Assembly (NCBI GenBank): GCA_040219575.1
Contig: JAVJSD010000089.1
Span: forward strand, 1 to 64,000
From: JAVJSD01 sp040219575
GTDB taxonomy: Bacteria; Planctomycetota; Planctomycetia; Pirellulales; Pirellulaceae
Length of the DNA stretch: 64,000 bases
Direction of reading: 5' to 3'
Below, piece after piece: positions 44,066 through 53,877 of this stretch. Within the stretch, counting starts at the first letter, position 1; each line of letters begins with the position of its first letter. Position numbers and translations under genes: made by a program. The notes beneath the pieces were generated by a model. The model saw only the letters and a list, made by a program, of their open reading frames with translations. It was not told the origin of the DNA and searched no databases.

Positions 44066-44488
44066 CTATTTGGCCTCGTCTTCCAGTCTCACATTCTTGT
44101 GCCAGATCCAGCCTTCCAGCTTCTTGCCGTCGCGTTCGATTTCGGCGCGGAGCCAGCCATTGGTCACCTTGCCGACTTCGAACTCTTGTCCCTGATCGAC
44201 GGTCGTCACCACTCGACGTCCATCCATCAACTTGGCATGGTTCGCCGTGACTTTGACCATGTCGCCGGGATTGACGCCGATCGGCTGATACGAGTAGACG
44301 CGGCTGGCTTGTGTCGCGGAGTAGGACGGCACATAGCGATACGTGTTCGTCGAACGCGAGGAATTCCAGAATCCGCGGCCGAATTCACCGCGGGCCTTCG
44401 CGCCCGCGTCGCGTTGGGCGAAAGCCGTCGACGACATCGCGACCAGCACCACCGCTAGCGCTGCACCGGCGCACATCCAATTCTTCAT
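44066..44488 (-). CDS. Secreted protein with SH3-like domain
   Basis: A 140-residue protein with signal peptide (1-24, ending AFAQ), a Tyr/Ser/Arg-rich linker (about 35-72), and a bacterial-SH3-like C-terminal domain: MVKVTANHAKLMDGRRVVTT, GQEFEVGKVTNGWLRAEI and LEGWIWHKNVRL. Such domains bind peptidoglycan or proteins in the periplasm. A full AGGAGG (minus strand, 44495-44500) fixes the ATG at 44488. Confidence 0.75.
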   Translation of the reverse strand: MKNWMCAGAALAVVLVAMSSTAFAQRDAGAKARGEFGRGFWNSSRSTNTYRYVPSYSATQASRVYSYQPIGVNPGDMVKVTANHAKLMDGRRVVTTVDQGQEFEVGKVTNGWLRAEIERDGKKLEGWIWHKNVRLEDEAK

Positions 44489-44953
44489 TGCTTGCCTCCT
44501 GGATTCGTGAGAATCCGAAAGTGGGGACTGCAATCCCTTGCAACCTTGGGCGCGGCGGAATCGACCTCGAGTTCCGCCTGGGACATCGTTGTCTCTATCC
44601 TTCATACGTCTGTTCAGGCGGAGAAATCAAAGCGGCTTAATGGAAATGAAGCTTCGATCGGTCTTCGGCCTCGCGATTCCCATCCCGCGTGGTGCCCGAG
44701 AAGGCGGCAGTTTCTGCATCAACTGGCGGCAATACGGCCATCTCCGGCCTTTTGAATTCGGCTTCTTGCAGATCGTTTCTTCGCGCACAAGTTGTTGCGG
44801 GGCAGAGATGTACGTCAAACGCCTTCGACAGGGAATGACGCGCCGCCGGTCGAAACGGCACGCGGTTTGTTTTTAGTCGTCCAACGACTCGCCTTGTCAC
44901 GCCCGAAGCGGCCAAGGCGAACGCAACCTCTCCCCTCGACGCCAAGACTCGCG
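44489..44953. other. Divergent intergenic region
   Basis: A 465-bp region between the SH3 gene (minus) and the protease-like gene (plus). A plus-strand frame from 44641 (MEMKLRSVFGL..) is open for about 78 codons but has no ribosome site and no family features; it is not called. No repeat is seen. Confidence 0.4.
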
Positions 44954-45772
44954 ATGCGTTTCGCCATCTCCACCATCCTGCTGCTCCTCTGCCTGCCGCG
45001 GTTCCTCGAAGCGGGCGTTTCCCAGACGGCCGAATCGGCGAGTTTCGTCGTGCGATCACACGCAGGCGGTCCTTCGGCTCAACAGATTCTGCAGGAGTGC
45101 CGCTCCCTACGCGGCGATTTGCACGCGTTGTTGTGCGGCGGCGAAGCGATAACCGCCTGGCGGCCTCGTTGCGAAGTCATGGTGCACGCCACGCGCAGCA
45201 GTTACCTGGCGACGGTGGGCCGCGGAGGAGCGCAGACACTGGGCAGCAGCTTGACCGAATTCTCGGCGGGACGCATTCTTCGGCGGCGCGTCGATCTGCT
45301 GGCCGACGAGCACAACAACACGCCGGCGCTTGCTCACGAGTTGACGCATGTCGTGCTGGCCGAACAATTCGGCGGTTCGCCGCCTCGCTGGGCCGACGAA
45401 GGACTGGCGCTGCTGGCCGACTCGGCCCACAAACAAGGGCTGCACATGCGCGATCTGGCTTATGCGCTGCGCAGCGGTACGACCTTGCGCCTGGGCAAAT
45501 TGCTGTCGCTGGACCGTCCCGAGTCCCCCCAGCAGATGGCGGCCTTTTACGCCCAAAGCCTTTCGCTCGTCAAGTTCCTCGTCGAGCGCGACGACCACCA
45601 GCAGTTCTTACGATTCGTGCAACAGGCTGAAGTGTGCGACTACGACGACGCGCTTCGCAACGAGTACGACATCAACGGCGTCGCCGACCTCGAGCGTCTC
45701 TGGCGTGACTCCATTGAAAGCAGAGAGGGCGCGAAGTTCACACCCATCGGACGCATCCGCTACCTTGAGTAG
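44954..45772 (+). CDS. HExxH peptidase-MA-like secreted protein
   Basis: A 272-residue protein with signal peptide (1-20). The zinc motif is AHELTHVVL (HELTH 128-132), followed by PRWADEGLA at 145-153, giving the third ligand Glu. A preceding stretch, VMVHATRSSYLATVG, matches the peptidase MA/DUF1570-type layout. It is probably an exported zinc peptidase or an inactive relative. The ATG at 44954 opens the signal peptide; the longer frame upstream is discarded. It is the second protein of this superfamily in the window. Confidence 0.75.
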   Translation: MRFAISTILLLLCLPRFLEAGVSQTAESASFVVRSHAGGPSAQQILQECRSLRGDLHALLCGGEAITAWRPRCEVMVHATRSSYLATVGRGGAQTLGSSLTEFSAGRILRRRVDLLADEHNNTPALAHELTHVVLAEQFGGSPPRWADEGLALLADSAHKQGLHMRDLAYALRSGTTLRLGKLLSLDRPESPQQMAAFYAQSLSLVKFLVERDDHQQFLRFVQQAEVCDYDDALRNEYDINGVADLERLWRDSIESREGAKFTPIGRIRYLE

Positions 45773-45829
45773 TGCGGCGCCGCCACGCGACGCCACCCTG
45801 CCTGAAAGCGCTCCAACAGCGAGCGATCC

Positions 45830-45892
45830 GTAGCGGAAGTCGTGAGACTTCCGACGACATTCAACAAGAGGAACTGTCACGAGTTCCGCTAC
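45830..45892. repeat. Dispersed palindromic repeat, copy 4
   Basis: Starts GTAGCGGAAGTCGTGAGACT (GGAAGTC-GTGA-GACTTCC stem) and ends GTCACGAGTTCCGCTAC; the GTAGCGGAA and TTCCGCTAC ends are complementary. It lies between convergent genes. Confidence 0.75.
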
Positions 45893-45928
45893 AAATCGAT
45901 TCGCCGCTTCTCCGTTTCCCGAGGGAGT

Positions 45929-46978
45929 CTAATTGCCGATGTACTTGGCGTACACCGTGCGGGCTTCGGCGATCTCTTCGGTGCCGCCGATGATCGCCCG
46001 GCCGTCGGGAAAAACGGTGGCGGTGTAGTCGTCCACCTCCAGCCGCAACAGAAAGCGGTTGCGCGTCACGCGGCCGACGCCCGCGAGCTTCTTCTCCAGC
46101 GACGCCAGGTCGAGCCGCTCGCGATCGGGGAACGATAGTTGCACCGCGTTGCGGCCGCAAAGCACGGCCGTGTGGCTCCCCCGCCGACCTTCCAGCCAGG
46201 GGAACTCGCGACGTTTGCAGGTCGGGCAATCGACAGTCGCCAGGTTGTCGAGCTTGATCTGACGGATGCGGTTCTCCCACAACTCGAACACGCAGAGCAC
46301 GCGGCTGGTCGCGGCCCGATTGCCGCTGAGGATCTTGATCGCCTCGTTGGCTTCCAGCGACGCGATGACGTTGATGATCGGCGAGAGGATGCCGGCCGAG
46401 TCGCAGGTCTCGGTGGTTCCGGGAGGCGGCGGGCCGTCCTGCATCAGGCAGTGCAGGCAAGGTGTTTCACCCGGCAGAATCGTCATCGTCTGGCCGTCGT
46501 CGCCGATGCAGCCGCCGTACACCCAGGGAATGCCGAGGCGGACGGCGGCGTCGTTCAGCAGGAACCGCGTCTCGAAGTTGTCGGTGCCGTCCAACAATAC
46601 GCCGCAGCCGTCGGCAAGCTCCGCGATGTTGCGGTGGTCGACGTCGGCCACAATCGCTTCGATGGTGATCTGCGAATTGATCTTCTTGAGTTTGGCCTCG
46701 GCGGCGACCGCCTTGGGAATGCCGGCCGCCACGTCGTCTTCGTCGTACAGCACCTGGCGCTGCAGGTTGTTCAGCTCTAGAAAGTCGCGATCGACGATCC
46801 GCAGATGTCCCACACCGGCCCGGGCCAGCGTGTTGGCCAATACCGACCCAAGCGCCCCGCAACCGCAGATCAGCGCCCGCGACTGCGACAGCCGCTGCTG
46901 CCCCGCTTCACCCAAGGGCGGATACCGCATCTGACGGACATAGCGGGAGAGATCGGCGTTGGACGCGGAGTCGGGCAT
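45929..46978 (-). CDS. E1-like adenylyltransferase (ThiF/MoeB family)
   Basis: A 349-residue protein. The nucleotide loop is GCGALGS (39-45), followed by the DRDFLELNNLQRQ block; zinc cysteines are CLHC (about 173) and CPTC (about 246). TETCDSAG (near 191) may hold the catalytic Cys. About 80 residues after the fold (PDGRAIIGGTEEIAEAR) resemble the extra C-terminal domain of ThiF/MoeB/HesA-type proteins. It adenylates the C-terminal glycine of a ubiquitin-like sulfur carrier; whether ThiS or MoaD is not decided, and no carrier gene is adjacent. Confidence 0.85.
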   Translation of the reverse strand: MPDSASNADLSRYVRQMRYPPLGEAGQQRLSQSRALICGCGALGSVLANTLARAGVGHLRIVDRDFLELNNLQRQVLYDEDDVAAGIPKAVAAEAKLKKINSQITIEAIVADVDHRNIAELADGCGVLLDGTDNFETRFLLNDAAVRLGIPWVYGGCIGDDGQTMTILPGETPCLHCLMQDGPPPPGTTETCDSAGILSPIINVIASLEANEAIKILSGNRAATSRVLCVFELWENRIRQIKLDNLATVDCPTCKRREFPWLEGRRGSHTAVLCGRNAVQLSFPDRERLDLASLEKKLAGVGRVTRNRFLLRLEVDDYTATVFPDGRAIIGGTEEIAEARTVYAKYIGN

Positions 46979-47014
46979 GACGGAAGGCGGTGAGGGGCGT
47001 GAAGCGACGCCTGC

Positions 47015-47020
47015 ATTGTA
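47015..47020 (-). promoter_or_regulatory. Candidate -10 box of the ThiF/MoeB gene
   Basis: TACAAT on the minus strand lies 36 bp before the ATG at 46978. No good -35 is at 16-18 bp spacing. Confidence 0.3.
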
Positions 47021-47175
47021 GCCGCGCTGGGCCCGACGGGCTTCCAGGCACGGTCATTTCGGTCGTCATTCGCCTGCACATCCATTCGGATTTGACAGGG
47101 CCCCCATTCAAGGAGGATAATCACCGCACCGTGCCGGAATCCCGGCCGCCATTTCAGGTTAAGGGGAGCAGCCTC

Positions 47176-49995
47176 ATGCCGGAACCTCCGAGTCGTCCAC
47201 GTCCCGCGCAGCCGCCCACGCCGAGCGACTTCCTGCCGCCCCAACCGGACGACGGCGCCGCAAGCCGCGCCGATGCCGCGATCCGCGCCGAAGGGGACAT
47301 CCCTCAAGGCATTCCGGTGGCGTCGCCAGGCGCGTCGAAAGCGAATCACGCGCCGCGCAAGACCGCTGTTCCCCAAGCCAGGCCGCTGCAAGCCGCCCCG
47401 CTGCAAGCCGCTCCGCTCCAGGCGAAGCCGCTCAGCGACGGGCCGACCACCTCCGCGGCGCACGCCGGCGTTCGCCGGGCCGCTGCGTTGCCGCAGGCCG
47501 CTCCGACATCCCCCGTTCAGCCCGCACAGAGCGGGGGCTTTGTGGTGACCGATGCGAAGCCCTCGGCGGCGCAGCGATACAAAGGACGCAAGTCGGGCGC
47601 GGGGTCGCTGTTGCTGATGGCGGGCGGCGGCGTGCTGGCACTGGCGGCGATTGCAGCAGGCGGCTACTACCTGCTCTCGCAAGAGACCAACGAACCGGCC
47701 GACCAGAATCTTCCAGGCGCCGTCGCTTCCACGGACGGACAGCGCCCCGCGCGGCCGAAGACGGACATCGTCGACAAGCCGGCCGCTGAAAACAACGTCG
47801 ACCGTCCCACGCCGCAGGTAATCGCCACGCCCGACTCGCCGCCCGTCGTCCCGCCCAAGGACGAGGCGCCCGCCATCGCGGAGTTGCTCCGCGCGAAGGG
47901 CCTGCCGGCGTCGCTCAAGAACGGCCGCACCCAGTACGCCGACGGCCGCTCGATGCAGGAGGTCGACATCGAAGGCGAGCGGGTCGAGGTGCTGCAGTTC
48001 GCCAGCGCCATGGCCGCCGCGCGGTCGATCGCCCAGCTCGACTCGCTGATGGCGAGCCTCGGCCGCCGCGGTCACGTCTACCGGCACGAATCGGCGCTGG
48101 TGTTCTATGAAGGCCGCGACCCGCGCGTGATTTCGCAATTGGAGTTGGCGCTCGGCGGCCCGCTGCATGCGCCCGAGGCGACGACCGTGGCCGTCAACAA
48201 TTCCTTCGACCAGCCCGGCGTGCCGACGCCCACCTTCACAACGCCGACCATTCCCGACACCCCCACCACGACGAATCCCCCCGACACGGCGACCGCCGGC
48301 GCGACCACCGCGCCGCCCGAGACCGCCGCTTCGGAACTCGAAGCGTCGGAGAACGAGCAGATCCTCACGCTGTTCGACGAGAAGCAACTCATCTCGACGA
48401 AAAGCTACCCGATGTTGCGCGGCATCTATGCGTCGCGTTTCGAGCGGGCGCATCGCGCGGAGATCGATGCGGCCTTCGACGACCAGCTCAAGCAGTGGCT
48501 CGACGAGCATGTCGATATCAAGGAGGAGTTCTTCACCGCCATCAAGCCGCAGGACGACGTGGCCCGGGCGCTGTCGATGTTCGCCGCCTTGTCGAGCGCC
48601 CATCGCGAGGACTTCGCCGATCACTGGAACGTCGCGGTCGCCGTGGCGGTCACCTGGGACGGCGGCCGTCGCAGCATCGAGGAGTTCGCCCATCACCAAC
48701 GGCGCTGCAGCGCCATCCTGCCCGAAGACCTGGTCGGCGCCGAAGAGAATTTCGCGTACCTGCTCGGCACCGACAGCGGCCGCTACCTCCCCTGGGAGTT
48801 CCTCTGCTACGTGGTGAACCATCGCACCGCCATCCCGGAACGGCAGTGGGCGGCGGGCGCGTACATGCCGCGACGGAAGATGATCGGCGAGATCTACTCC
48901 GACGTGGAGTACGACACGGTGATGCTGCAAACGTCGAGCAAGGTCTGCCGCCTCAACGGCCAGGACTACACGTTGCCCAACATCCTCCGCTTCGGCGGCG
49001 TATGCGCCATGCAGGCCGATTTCGCCAGCCGCGTCGGCAAGAGCCTGGGCATTCCCGCCGCCTATGTCCGCGGCGAATCGAACTCGGGCGACTTCCACGC
49101 CTGGGTCGAGTGGGTCGTGCTGAACCAGGTCGGCCCCAAGAAGATCTCCTTCTCGCTCGAGTCGCACGGCCGCTACCGCGGCGACGCCTACTACGTCGGC
49201 ACGCTGGGCCATCCACAGACCGGCCTCCAGACGACCGACCGGCAGATGGAGCTGGAGCTGCACACCGTCGGCATGGACCGCACGGCCAAGCGGCACGCCG
49301 CACTGGTGATGAAGAGCTGGCCGATGATTCGCCAGCAAAAAGAGCTTCCCGTCGGCGAGCAATTCGCCTTCCTGGCCGAAGTGACCGGCCTGTGCCCCGG
49401 CGAGACCGACGCCTGGCGGGAGATGGCCGCCATCAACAAGAGCGGCAAGGTGGAGGGCAAGGACCGCCGTCTGGCGGTCAAGGCGCTCGACGAACTGTTC
49501 CGCACCTACGCCAACTTCCCCGACTTCACCTGGGTGGTGTTCGACGACATGATCGCCTTCGAGCCCGACCTGAAGAAGCGAATCGGCCTCTTTCAGCGAC
49601 TGGTGGCGATGTACGTCACGGCCAAGCGGCCCGACCTGGCCTCCCAGGCCCAGCTCAAGCTGACCGACATGCTGCTGGAGGACGGGCAGGTCGACGCGGC
49701 GGGCAACGGCCTGATCCAGATGCTGCTGGCCTTCGCCGACGACGGCCGCAACGTTCGCCCGGCGCTGGAGCGACTGGAAGTGCTCTGCAAAGGCGCCGGC
49801 GACCAGGGCGCGGCGATCCTCGACACCTTCTGGCAGAGCTTCCTCCCCCGAGTGCCCAAAACCCGCGGCGGCACCCCCACCCAGCACGCCTACCAGATGC
49901 ACCAGCGCGCCCTCGAGTGGTACCAATCCCGCGGCAACACCGCCGCCATCCAAGCCGTGCAATTGGAGATCGCCAAGATCCAAGCAGGCGGGTAA
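47176..49995 (+). CDS. Membrane-anchored transglutaminase-like protein
   Basis: A 939-residue protein. The N-terminus is Pro/Ala-rich with tandem LQAAP-LQAAP-LQAKP (71-85), then one membrane helix (about 143-166), a Thr/Pro-rich linker, a domain with an odd strand pattern (about 240-330), another Pro/Thr linker and a large helical domain. The transglutaminase core is FGGVCAMQADFASRV with the catalytic Cys (about 609) and SGDFHAWVEW with His (about 641). TPR-like helices fill the C-terminal 200 residues. GGGGAG-like purines precede ATG 47176; a GTG at 47131 is possible. It may remodel peptide bonds or crosslinks in the periplasm. Confidence 0.75.
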   Translation: MPEPPSRPRPAQPPTPSDFLPPQPDDGAASRADAAIRAEGDIPQGIPVASPGASKANHAPRKTAVPQARPLQAAPLQAAPLQAKPLSDGPTTSAAHAGVRRAAALPQAAPTSPVQPAQSGGFVVTDAKPSAAQRYKGRKSGAGSLLLMAGGGVLALAAIAAGGYYLLSQETNEPADQNLPGAVASTDGQRPARPKTDIVDKPAAENNVDRPTPQVIATPDSPPVVPPKDEAPAIAELLRAKGLPASLKNGRTQYADGRSMQEVDIEGERVEVLQFASAMAAARSIAQLDSLMASLGRRGHVYRHESALVFYEGRDPRVISQLELALGGPLHAPEATTVAVNNSFDQPGVPTPTFTTPTIPDTPTTTNPPDTATAGATTAPPETAASELEASENEQILTLFDEKQLISTKSYPMLRGIYASRFERAHRAEIDAAFDDQLKQWLDEHVDIKEEFFTAIKPQDDVARALSMFAALSSAHREDFADHWNVAVAVAVTWDGGRRSIEEFAHHQRRCSAILPEDLVGAEENFAYLLGTDSGRYLPWEFLCYVVNHRTAIPERQWAAGAYMPRRKMIGEIYSDVEYDTVMLQTSSKVCRLNGQDYTLPNILRFGGVCAMQADFASRVGKSLGIPAAYVRGESNSGDFHAWVEWVVLNQVGPKKISFSLESHGRYRGDAYYVGTLGHPQTGLQTTDRQMELELHTVGMDRTAKRHAALVMKSWPMIRQQKELPVGEQFAFLAEVTGLCPGETDAWREMAAINKSGKVEGKDRRLAVKALDELFRTYANFPDFTWVVFDDMIAFEPDLKKRIGLFQRLVAMYVTAKRPDLASQAQLKLTDMLLEDGQVDAAGNGLIQMLLAFADDGRNVRPALERLEVLCKGAGDQGAAILDTFWQSFLPRVPKTRGGTPTQHAYQMHQRALEWYQSRGNTAAIQAVQLEIAKIQAGG

Positions 49996-50216
49996 GGAAA
50001 GCGGCCCCAAGTTATCGTGTCCGGGCAAGTACGGTCGACGTGTCGGACCGACGATAGAAAGTTCGCGCCCTGCGTAGCGAGTTTTCCGGTGATTGTCGCG
50101 TGCGTGAGTCTTGGCACGACCAAAAAGTGCAGGGACGCCTCACTTGTGAGCGGCCGAAACCACAAATGGCGCACTAAATGCTTACCTGCCGTCTCTTGAA
50201 GTCGACGAGGAATACC

Positions 50217-51347
50217 ATGCGCGGATTCGTCATTCTGTTGCTCAGCTTGGCCGCCTCTACCGCCCTGGCGGAAGATTGGGCTCCCATTCCCGACATCGAG
50301 GTTTACGACCGGGCCGACTGGATCGTGGTGGGAACGCTACACGAGCAGGGAGAGGGCGCGGACTTCACCTGGCGCATCTCGTCGGAAGAGACGATCAAGG
50401 GAGATCCGCCCATGTCCTTTTCCTTGACGCCCAACAGGTTCCTGTTCAGCGGAGTCGCCGAAGACGGAAAACGCTTCCTGTTCGCGGTGGGCACGGTGGC
50501 GGGCCGACACCACCTGTTCCATCCCGCCTGCCTGCGCGATGCCGCGCAGGGCAAAGCGGATATGACGGCGGCGAAGAAGCTGCTCGACGATCCGGCCGAC
50601 GCGATCCTCGACCCAAAGCGGCCGCCGGATGCCGACGTGGCGTATTTGCTTGGACAACGCTACGCACCCGGCGCAAACATTTGGGTTCAGCCGGTGACCC
50701 GCATCCAGGCCATGGACTACTTGCGGCGCGCCCTGGATACCGACGATGCGAACACCCTGCTGCAAGTGCTCGAGGCGGTTCGCCGCACCGGCGACCGTTC
50801 GCTGGAAGCGGACATCATCGAGCGGCTGAACAAGGAAACCCCGGCCTACGCCATCAACCCCATGGTCGGCTATCTGGAGGAAGGCGGCACCGCGGCCGGC
50901 CGCAAGCACCTGGAATCCCTTCTCCAGCGCAGCTCGCCGGACTATCCCGAGGGCCATCAAATCGCCGACCCCTGCGCGCAGGCCCTCGGCCGCATCGGCC
51001 ACGCGGATAGCCTCCCGTACATCGAGCGCGCCGCTGAACACGGAGTCCAGCGTGCGATCGAGGCGCTGATCCATCACGGCGACATCGATTCGTTCGACAT
51101 GCTGTACAAGGCCTACATCGCGGCAAAGGAACCGGGCTCCCAGCCAAACGCAATGCACTGGCTAGTCCGCCGGTCGAACCGGCCGGTGGAGGCTTGGATG
51201 CATCCGACGACCTACTCCACGGACGACGGCGTCGCGATGAAGTCGAAGTGGCGGGATTGGTGGACGAAACATCGAAAGGGAATGGAGATCGTGCGGGACA
51301 TCCACGCAGCGCGAAGGGCCTGGCAGCGGGAGCGCGCGGCGCCCTAG
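50217..51347 (+). CDS. Secreted protein with HEAT-like repeats
   Basis: A 376-residue protein with signal peptide (1-18, ending ALAED). After an N-terminal domain with YDRADWIVVGTL and FSLTPNRFLF, it continues as short paired helices (MDYLRRALDTDDANTLLQVL; IERAAEHGVQRAIEALIHHG) that read as HEAT-like repeats. GAGGAA is 6 bases before the ATG at 50217. Possibly a periplasmic scaffold. No enzyme motif is seen. Confidence 0.7.
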   Translation: MRGFVILLLSLAASTALAEDWAPIPDIEVYDRADWIVVGTLHEQGEGADFTWRISSEETIKGDPPMSFSLTPNRFLFSGVAEDGKRFLFAVGTVAGRHHLFHPACLRDAAQGKADMTAAKKLLDDPADAILDPKRPPDADVAYLLGQRYAPGANIWVQPVTRIQAMDYLRRALDTDDANTLLQVLEAVRRTGDRSLEADIIERLNKETPAYAINPMVGYLEEGGTAAGRKHLESLLQRSSPDYPEGHQIADPCAQALGRIGHADSLPYIERAAEHGVQRAIEALIHHGDIDSFDMLYKAYIAAKEPGSQPNAMHWLVRRSNRPVEAWMHPTTYSTDDGVAMKSKWRDWWTKHRKGMEIVRDIHAARRAWQRERAAP

Positions 51348-51576
51348 CGAACCAGGTGATGCCCCATTCGGTTGCGGCGGCTTCTGCACGAATCCGAAAG
51401 GGGGCCGTTGCGCGGAATGGCTCCGGCAGTGTGGGACGTTGTCGATTCGCGATGCTGCTCGGTCGATGGCGGAGGTTTGCGGAACCGGGGCGCCGAGCAA
51501 CGAGCCGAAAGCGGGCGGCGGACTATCGGCCAATCCGTCGCCCAGCGCTTCCGGCTCGTCGGCGCTCCACGGCTGG

Positions 51577-53877
51577 TTAGTCGTCGCTGCCCGGATCGTG
51601 CCAGCGAGCGACCAGCAGTTCGAGCAGGTCGTCGTTGATGATCGAGTCGTACCCGCCGAGCGTGACCAGGCGGTTCGTCTCGAAACCGGAGGAGAAGATG
51701 TTGTTGCCGTTGACATCGACGTCGCGGCCGCTCACGTCGAGCGTGATGGCGTTGTTGGCCGGGTTGCCGTTGCCGCGGCGCAGGCCGGTGACGGTGCCGG
51801 TCGAGAACGAACTGTCGGTGACCGTGAACGTGTCGTGCTGCAGCAGCCGGCCGTAAACGTTCAATACGTCGCTCGTGCCGGGGGCAGAGCCGCGGCCGTA
51901 GGCGACGATGCCGTCTTCGATGCCGCCATTGGCGTAGCCGACAAACAAGTTGAATACGTCGGCGGAAGTGCTCGAACCGACCAGCACCACCCGCTCGACG
52001 TTGGCCAGCGACCGCAGGGCGAGCACCTGCCCGTTGTCGTTGTTGACGACCGTCACGACGCCGGCGGCGGCGACCACCGAGAGGTTGGCGCCGTCAGAAG
52101 GGGCCTCCACGAACAGCACCGAGCGGTCGAAGAAGACGTTCTCCTGCAGGCCGATCGCGCCGGTGTTCCAGTGGATGACTTTGCCCAGCGTCACCTCGTT
52201 GATGTCCAGCACCGCCTTCACCTCCGGCTGCTGCAGGAAGGCGTCGCCGGTGTAGAAGAACCGGTCGCCGTCCATCAGCCGCAGGAACTGGTTGCGGATC
52301 ATGCTGTTGAGCACCGGCCCGACGCTCGAGCCGGGCAGATGGTCCTCGGCGAGCATGCCGACGAACGCATCCACGGCGTTGATGCCCGTGTTGTCGGGGT
52401 CGCCCGGGTCGGTGGGGTAGAGCAACTTCAACTGGTCGACGATCCCCGCCGCGGCGGACTCGGGGTTGCGGGCGGCGAAGGAGTTCGCGTCGCCCGGGTC
52501 GTCGAACGACGTATACGGCGTGCCGGTGCGGAAGGCGTTCAGCAGGTTGTTGAAGTCGGGCAAGCCGTGGTCGCGGCCGCGCTGGATGTCGAGGGCGGCC
52601 AGGTCGATGCCGCCGCCGCCGACGTTGCTGAACAGGTTGTTGCGGATCCCGTCGACCAGGTGCACGTCCACCTCCTGACCGGTCTGGAAGGCCAGCCCCT
52701 TGAGCAGCCGGGCCAGGTTGTTCGGATCGTCGGCCAGGAAGCTGGGGTTGAAGAAGGCGTCGTCGATGGAAAGCGTGCCCGACACCTGGTTGAAGAAGCC
52801 GACCAGCAGCGTCTGTTCGTTGATCTGGCTGTGGCCGAAGCGGAAGGCGGCGTGGGCGAAGGCGTTGGTGATGTCGCCCTCGACGTTGCCGACGAGCTGT
52901 CCCAGTTCGTCGAAGGTTCCCGGGCTGTAGGCGTACGTGTACGGATCGACGGTCAAATCGTAACCGAGCAACGTCGGCAAGTACTCCTCGTAGGTGATCA
53001 CCTGCTGCTCGGCGCCGACCAGACGGCGTGCGAACTGGAAGATCTGCTCGTCATTCAGCTCGGGGTAGAGCGTGGCGATGCGGTCGGCCAGCCGGTTGTG
53101 TTCCCGCACGAACAGGGTGTGCACGGCGGTCAGGCCGACCTGCTCGTTGGCGCGGATGTCGCCGGCCAGAAACAGCGGCGTATCGCCCGGGCCGGGGACG
53201 CCCTGCGGCGGCGTGGCCTGCTCCAGGCCGGAGTCGGGATCCCAATACGGGAGCAGATCGCCGTCGCTGGTCTTGAGCCGGCCTCCCTCGAAGGTGCGCA
53301 GCGCATTGGACCGCTCGACGTCGCTGCCGTACACGTTCGAGGCATCGATGTACGACGTGACGATATTCGTCACTTCCCGGCGGATGCCGTTCTCGCCGGT
53401 CCCGTCGGCGTACTCGGAGCGGTTGAACGGGATGAAGGGGAAGGCTGGGTTGTACAGCGGATCGTCGGGCGAGACGGGGATGTTGAAATTGCCGCCGTTG
53501 TTGAACTCGGCGCCGTCGCGGGTCTTGTCCATGTCGTGGGTGACCCACTGGCCCCACTGGAAGGACCAGTCGGTCAAATGGTCCACGCTCTCGATGCTGC
53601 CGGTCTGGGCGTGGATGGTGTTGCTGACAAGGCGGGGATTCGGCGAGGTGATGATGGTATCGCCGTTGTCGTCGGGGAAGTCGTCGCCGTAGCCGAAGCG
53701 GATCTGCACGGTGTCGGCGGCGCCCTGGTTGGGGAGATTGGGGTTGTTGTCGACGCCGTCGATGGTGCGGAACTCGACGCCGGTCAGATCCAGGCCCGCC
53801 AGCAGACAACGATCTTCGAGGTTCTCAAGACGCAAGAATCGCTTTTGATTTCTGGACACAGTTCGGTTTCTGGACAC
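51577..53877 (-). CDS. Secreted animal-type heme peroxidase
   Basis: A 766-residue peroxidase-cyclooxygenase superfamily protein. The distal His is in QWGQWVTHDMDKT (about residue 114) and the proximal His in FRFGHSQI (about 348); AALDIQRGRDHGLPDFN is diagnostic. The N-terminal LRLENLEDRCLLAG motif marks export of planctomycete giant or surface proteins. The C-terminal 200 residues are strand repeats with VVTVVNNDN-type turns. GTG 53877 has AAAGGAA about 8 bases ahead; a duplicated GTGTCCAGAAA places another GTG six codons in. No PEP-CTERM tail is seen. It probably oxidises halides or phenolics outside the cell. Confidence 0.88.
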   Translation of the reverse strand: MSRNRTVSRNQKRFLRLENLEDRCLLAGLDLTGVEFRTIDGVDNNPNLPNQGAADTVQIRFGYGDDFPDDNGDTIITSPNPRLVSNTIHAQTGSIESVDHLTDWSFQWGQWVTHDMDKTRDGAEFNNGGNFNIPVSPDDPLYNPAFPFIPFNRSEYADGTGENGIRREVTNIVTSYIDASNVYGSDVERSNALRTFEGGRLKTSDGDLLPYWDPDSGLEQATPPQGVPGPGDTPLFLAGDIRANEQVGLTAVHTLFVREHNRLADRIATLYPELNDEQIFQFARRLVGAEQQVITYEEYLPTLLGYDLTVDPYTYAYSPGTFDELGQLVGNVEGDITNAFAHAAFRFGHSQINEQTLLVGFFNQVSGTLSIDDAFFNPSFLADDPNNLARLLKGLAFQTGQEVDVHLVDGIRNNLFSNVGGGGIDLAALDIQRGRDHGLPDFNNLLNAFRTGTPYTSFDDPGDANSFAARNPESAAAGIVDQLKLLYPTDPGDPDNTGINAVDAFVGMLAEDHLPGSSVGPVLNSMIRNQFLRLMDGDRFFYTGDAFLQQPEVKAVLDINEVTLGKVIHWNTGAIGLQENVFFDRSVLFVEAPSDGANLSVVAAAGVVTVVNNDNGQVLALRSLANVERVVLVGSSTSADVFNLFVGYANGGIEDGIVAYGRGSAPGTSDVLNVYGRLLQHDTFTVTDSSFSTGTVTGLRRGNGNPANNAITLDVSGRDVDVNGNNIFSSGFETNRLVTLGGYDSIINDDLLELLVARWHDPGSDD

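Noticed and set aside
44641..44876. Plus-strand small gene ahead of the HExxH protein
   Set aside because: No ribosome site, no hydrophobic or conserved segment, and the region serves as a divergent promoter.
46870..50028. Minus-strand open frame of 1052 codons
   Set aside because: It is the shadow of the transglutaminase-like gene and of the ThiF gene start; no motif is visible.
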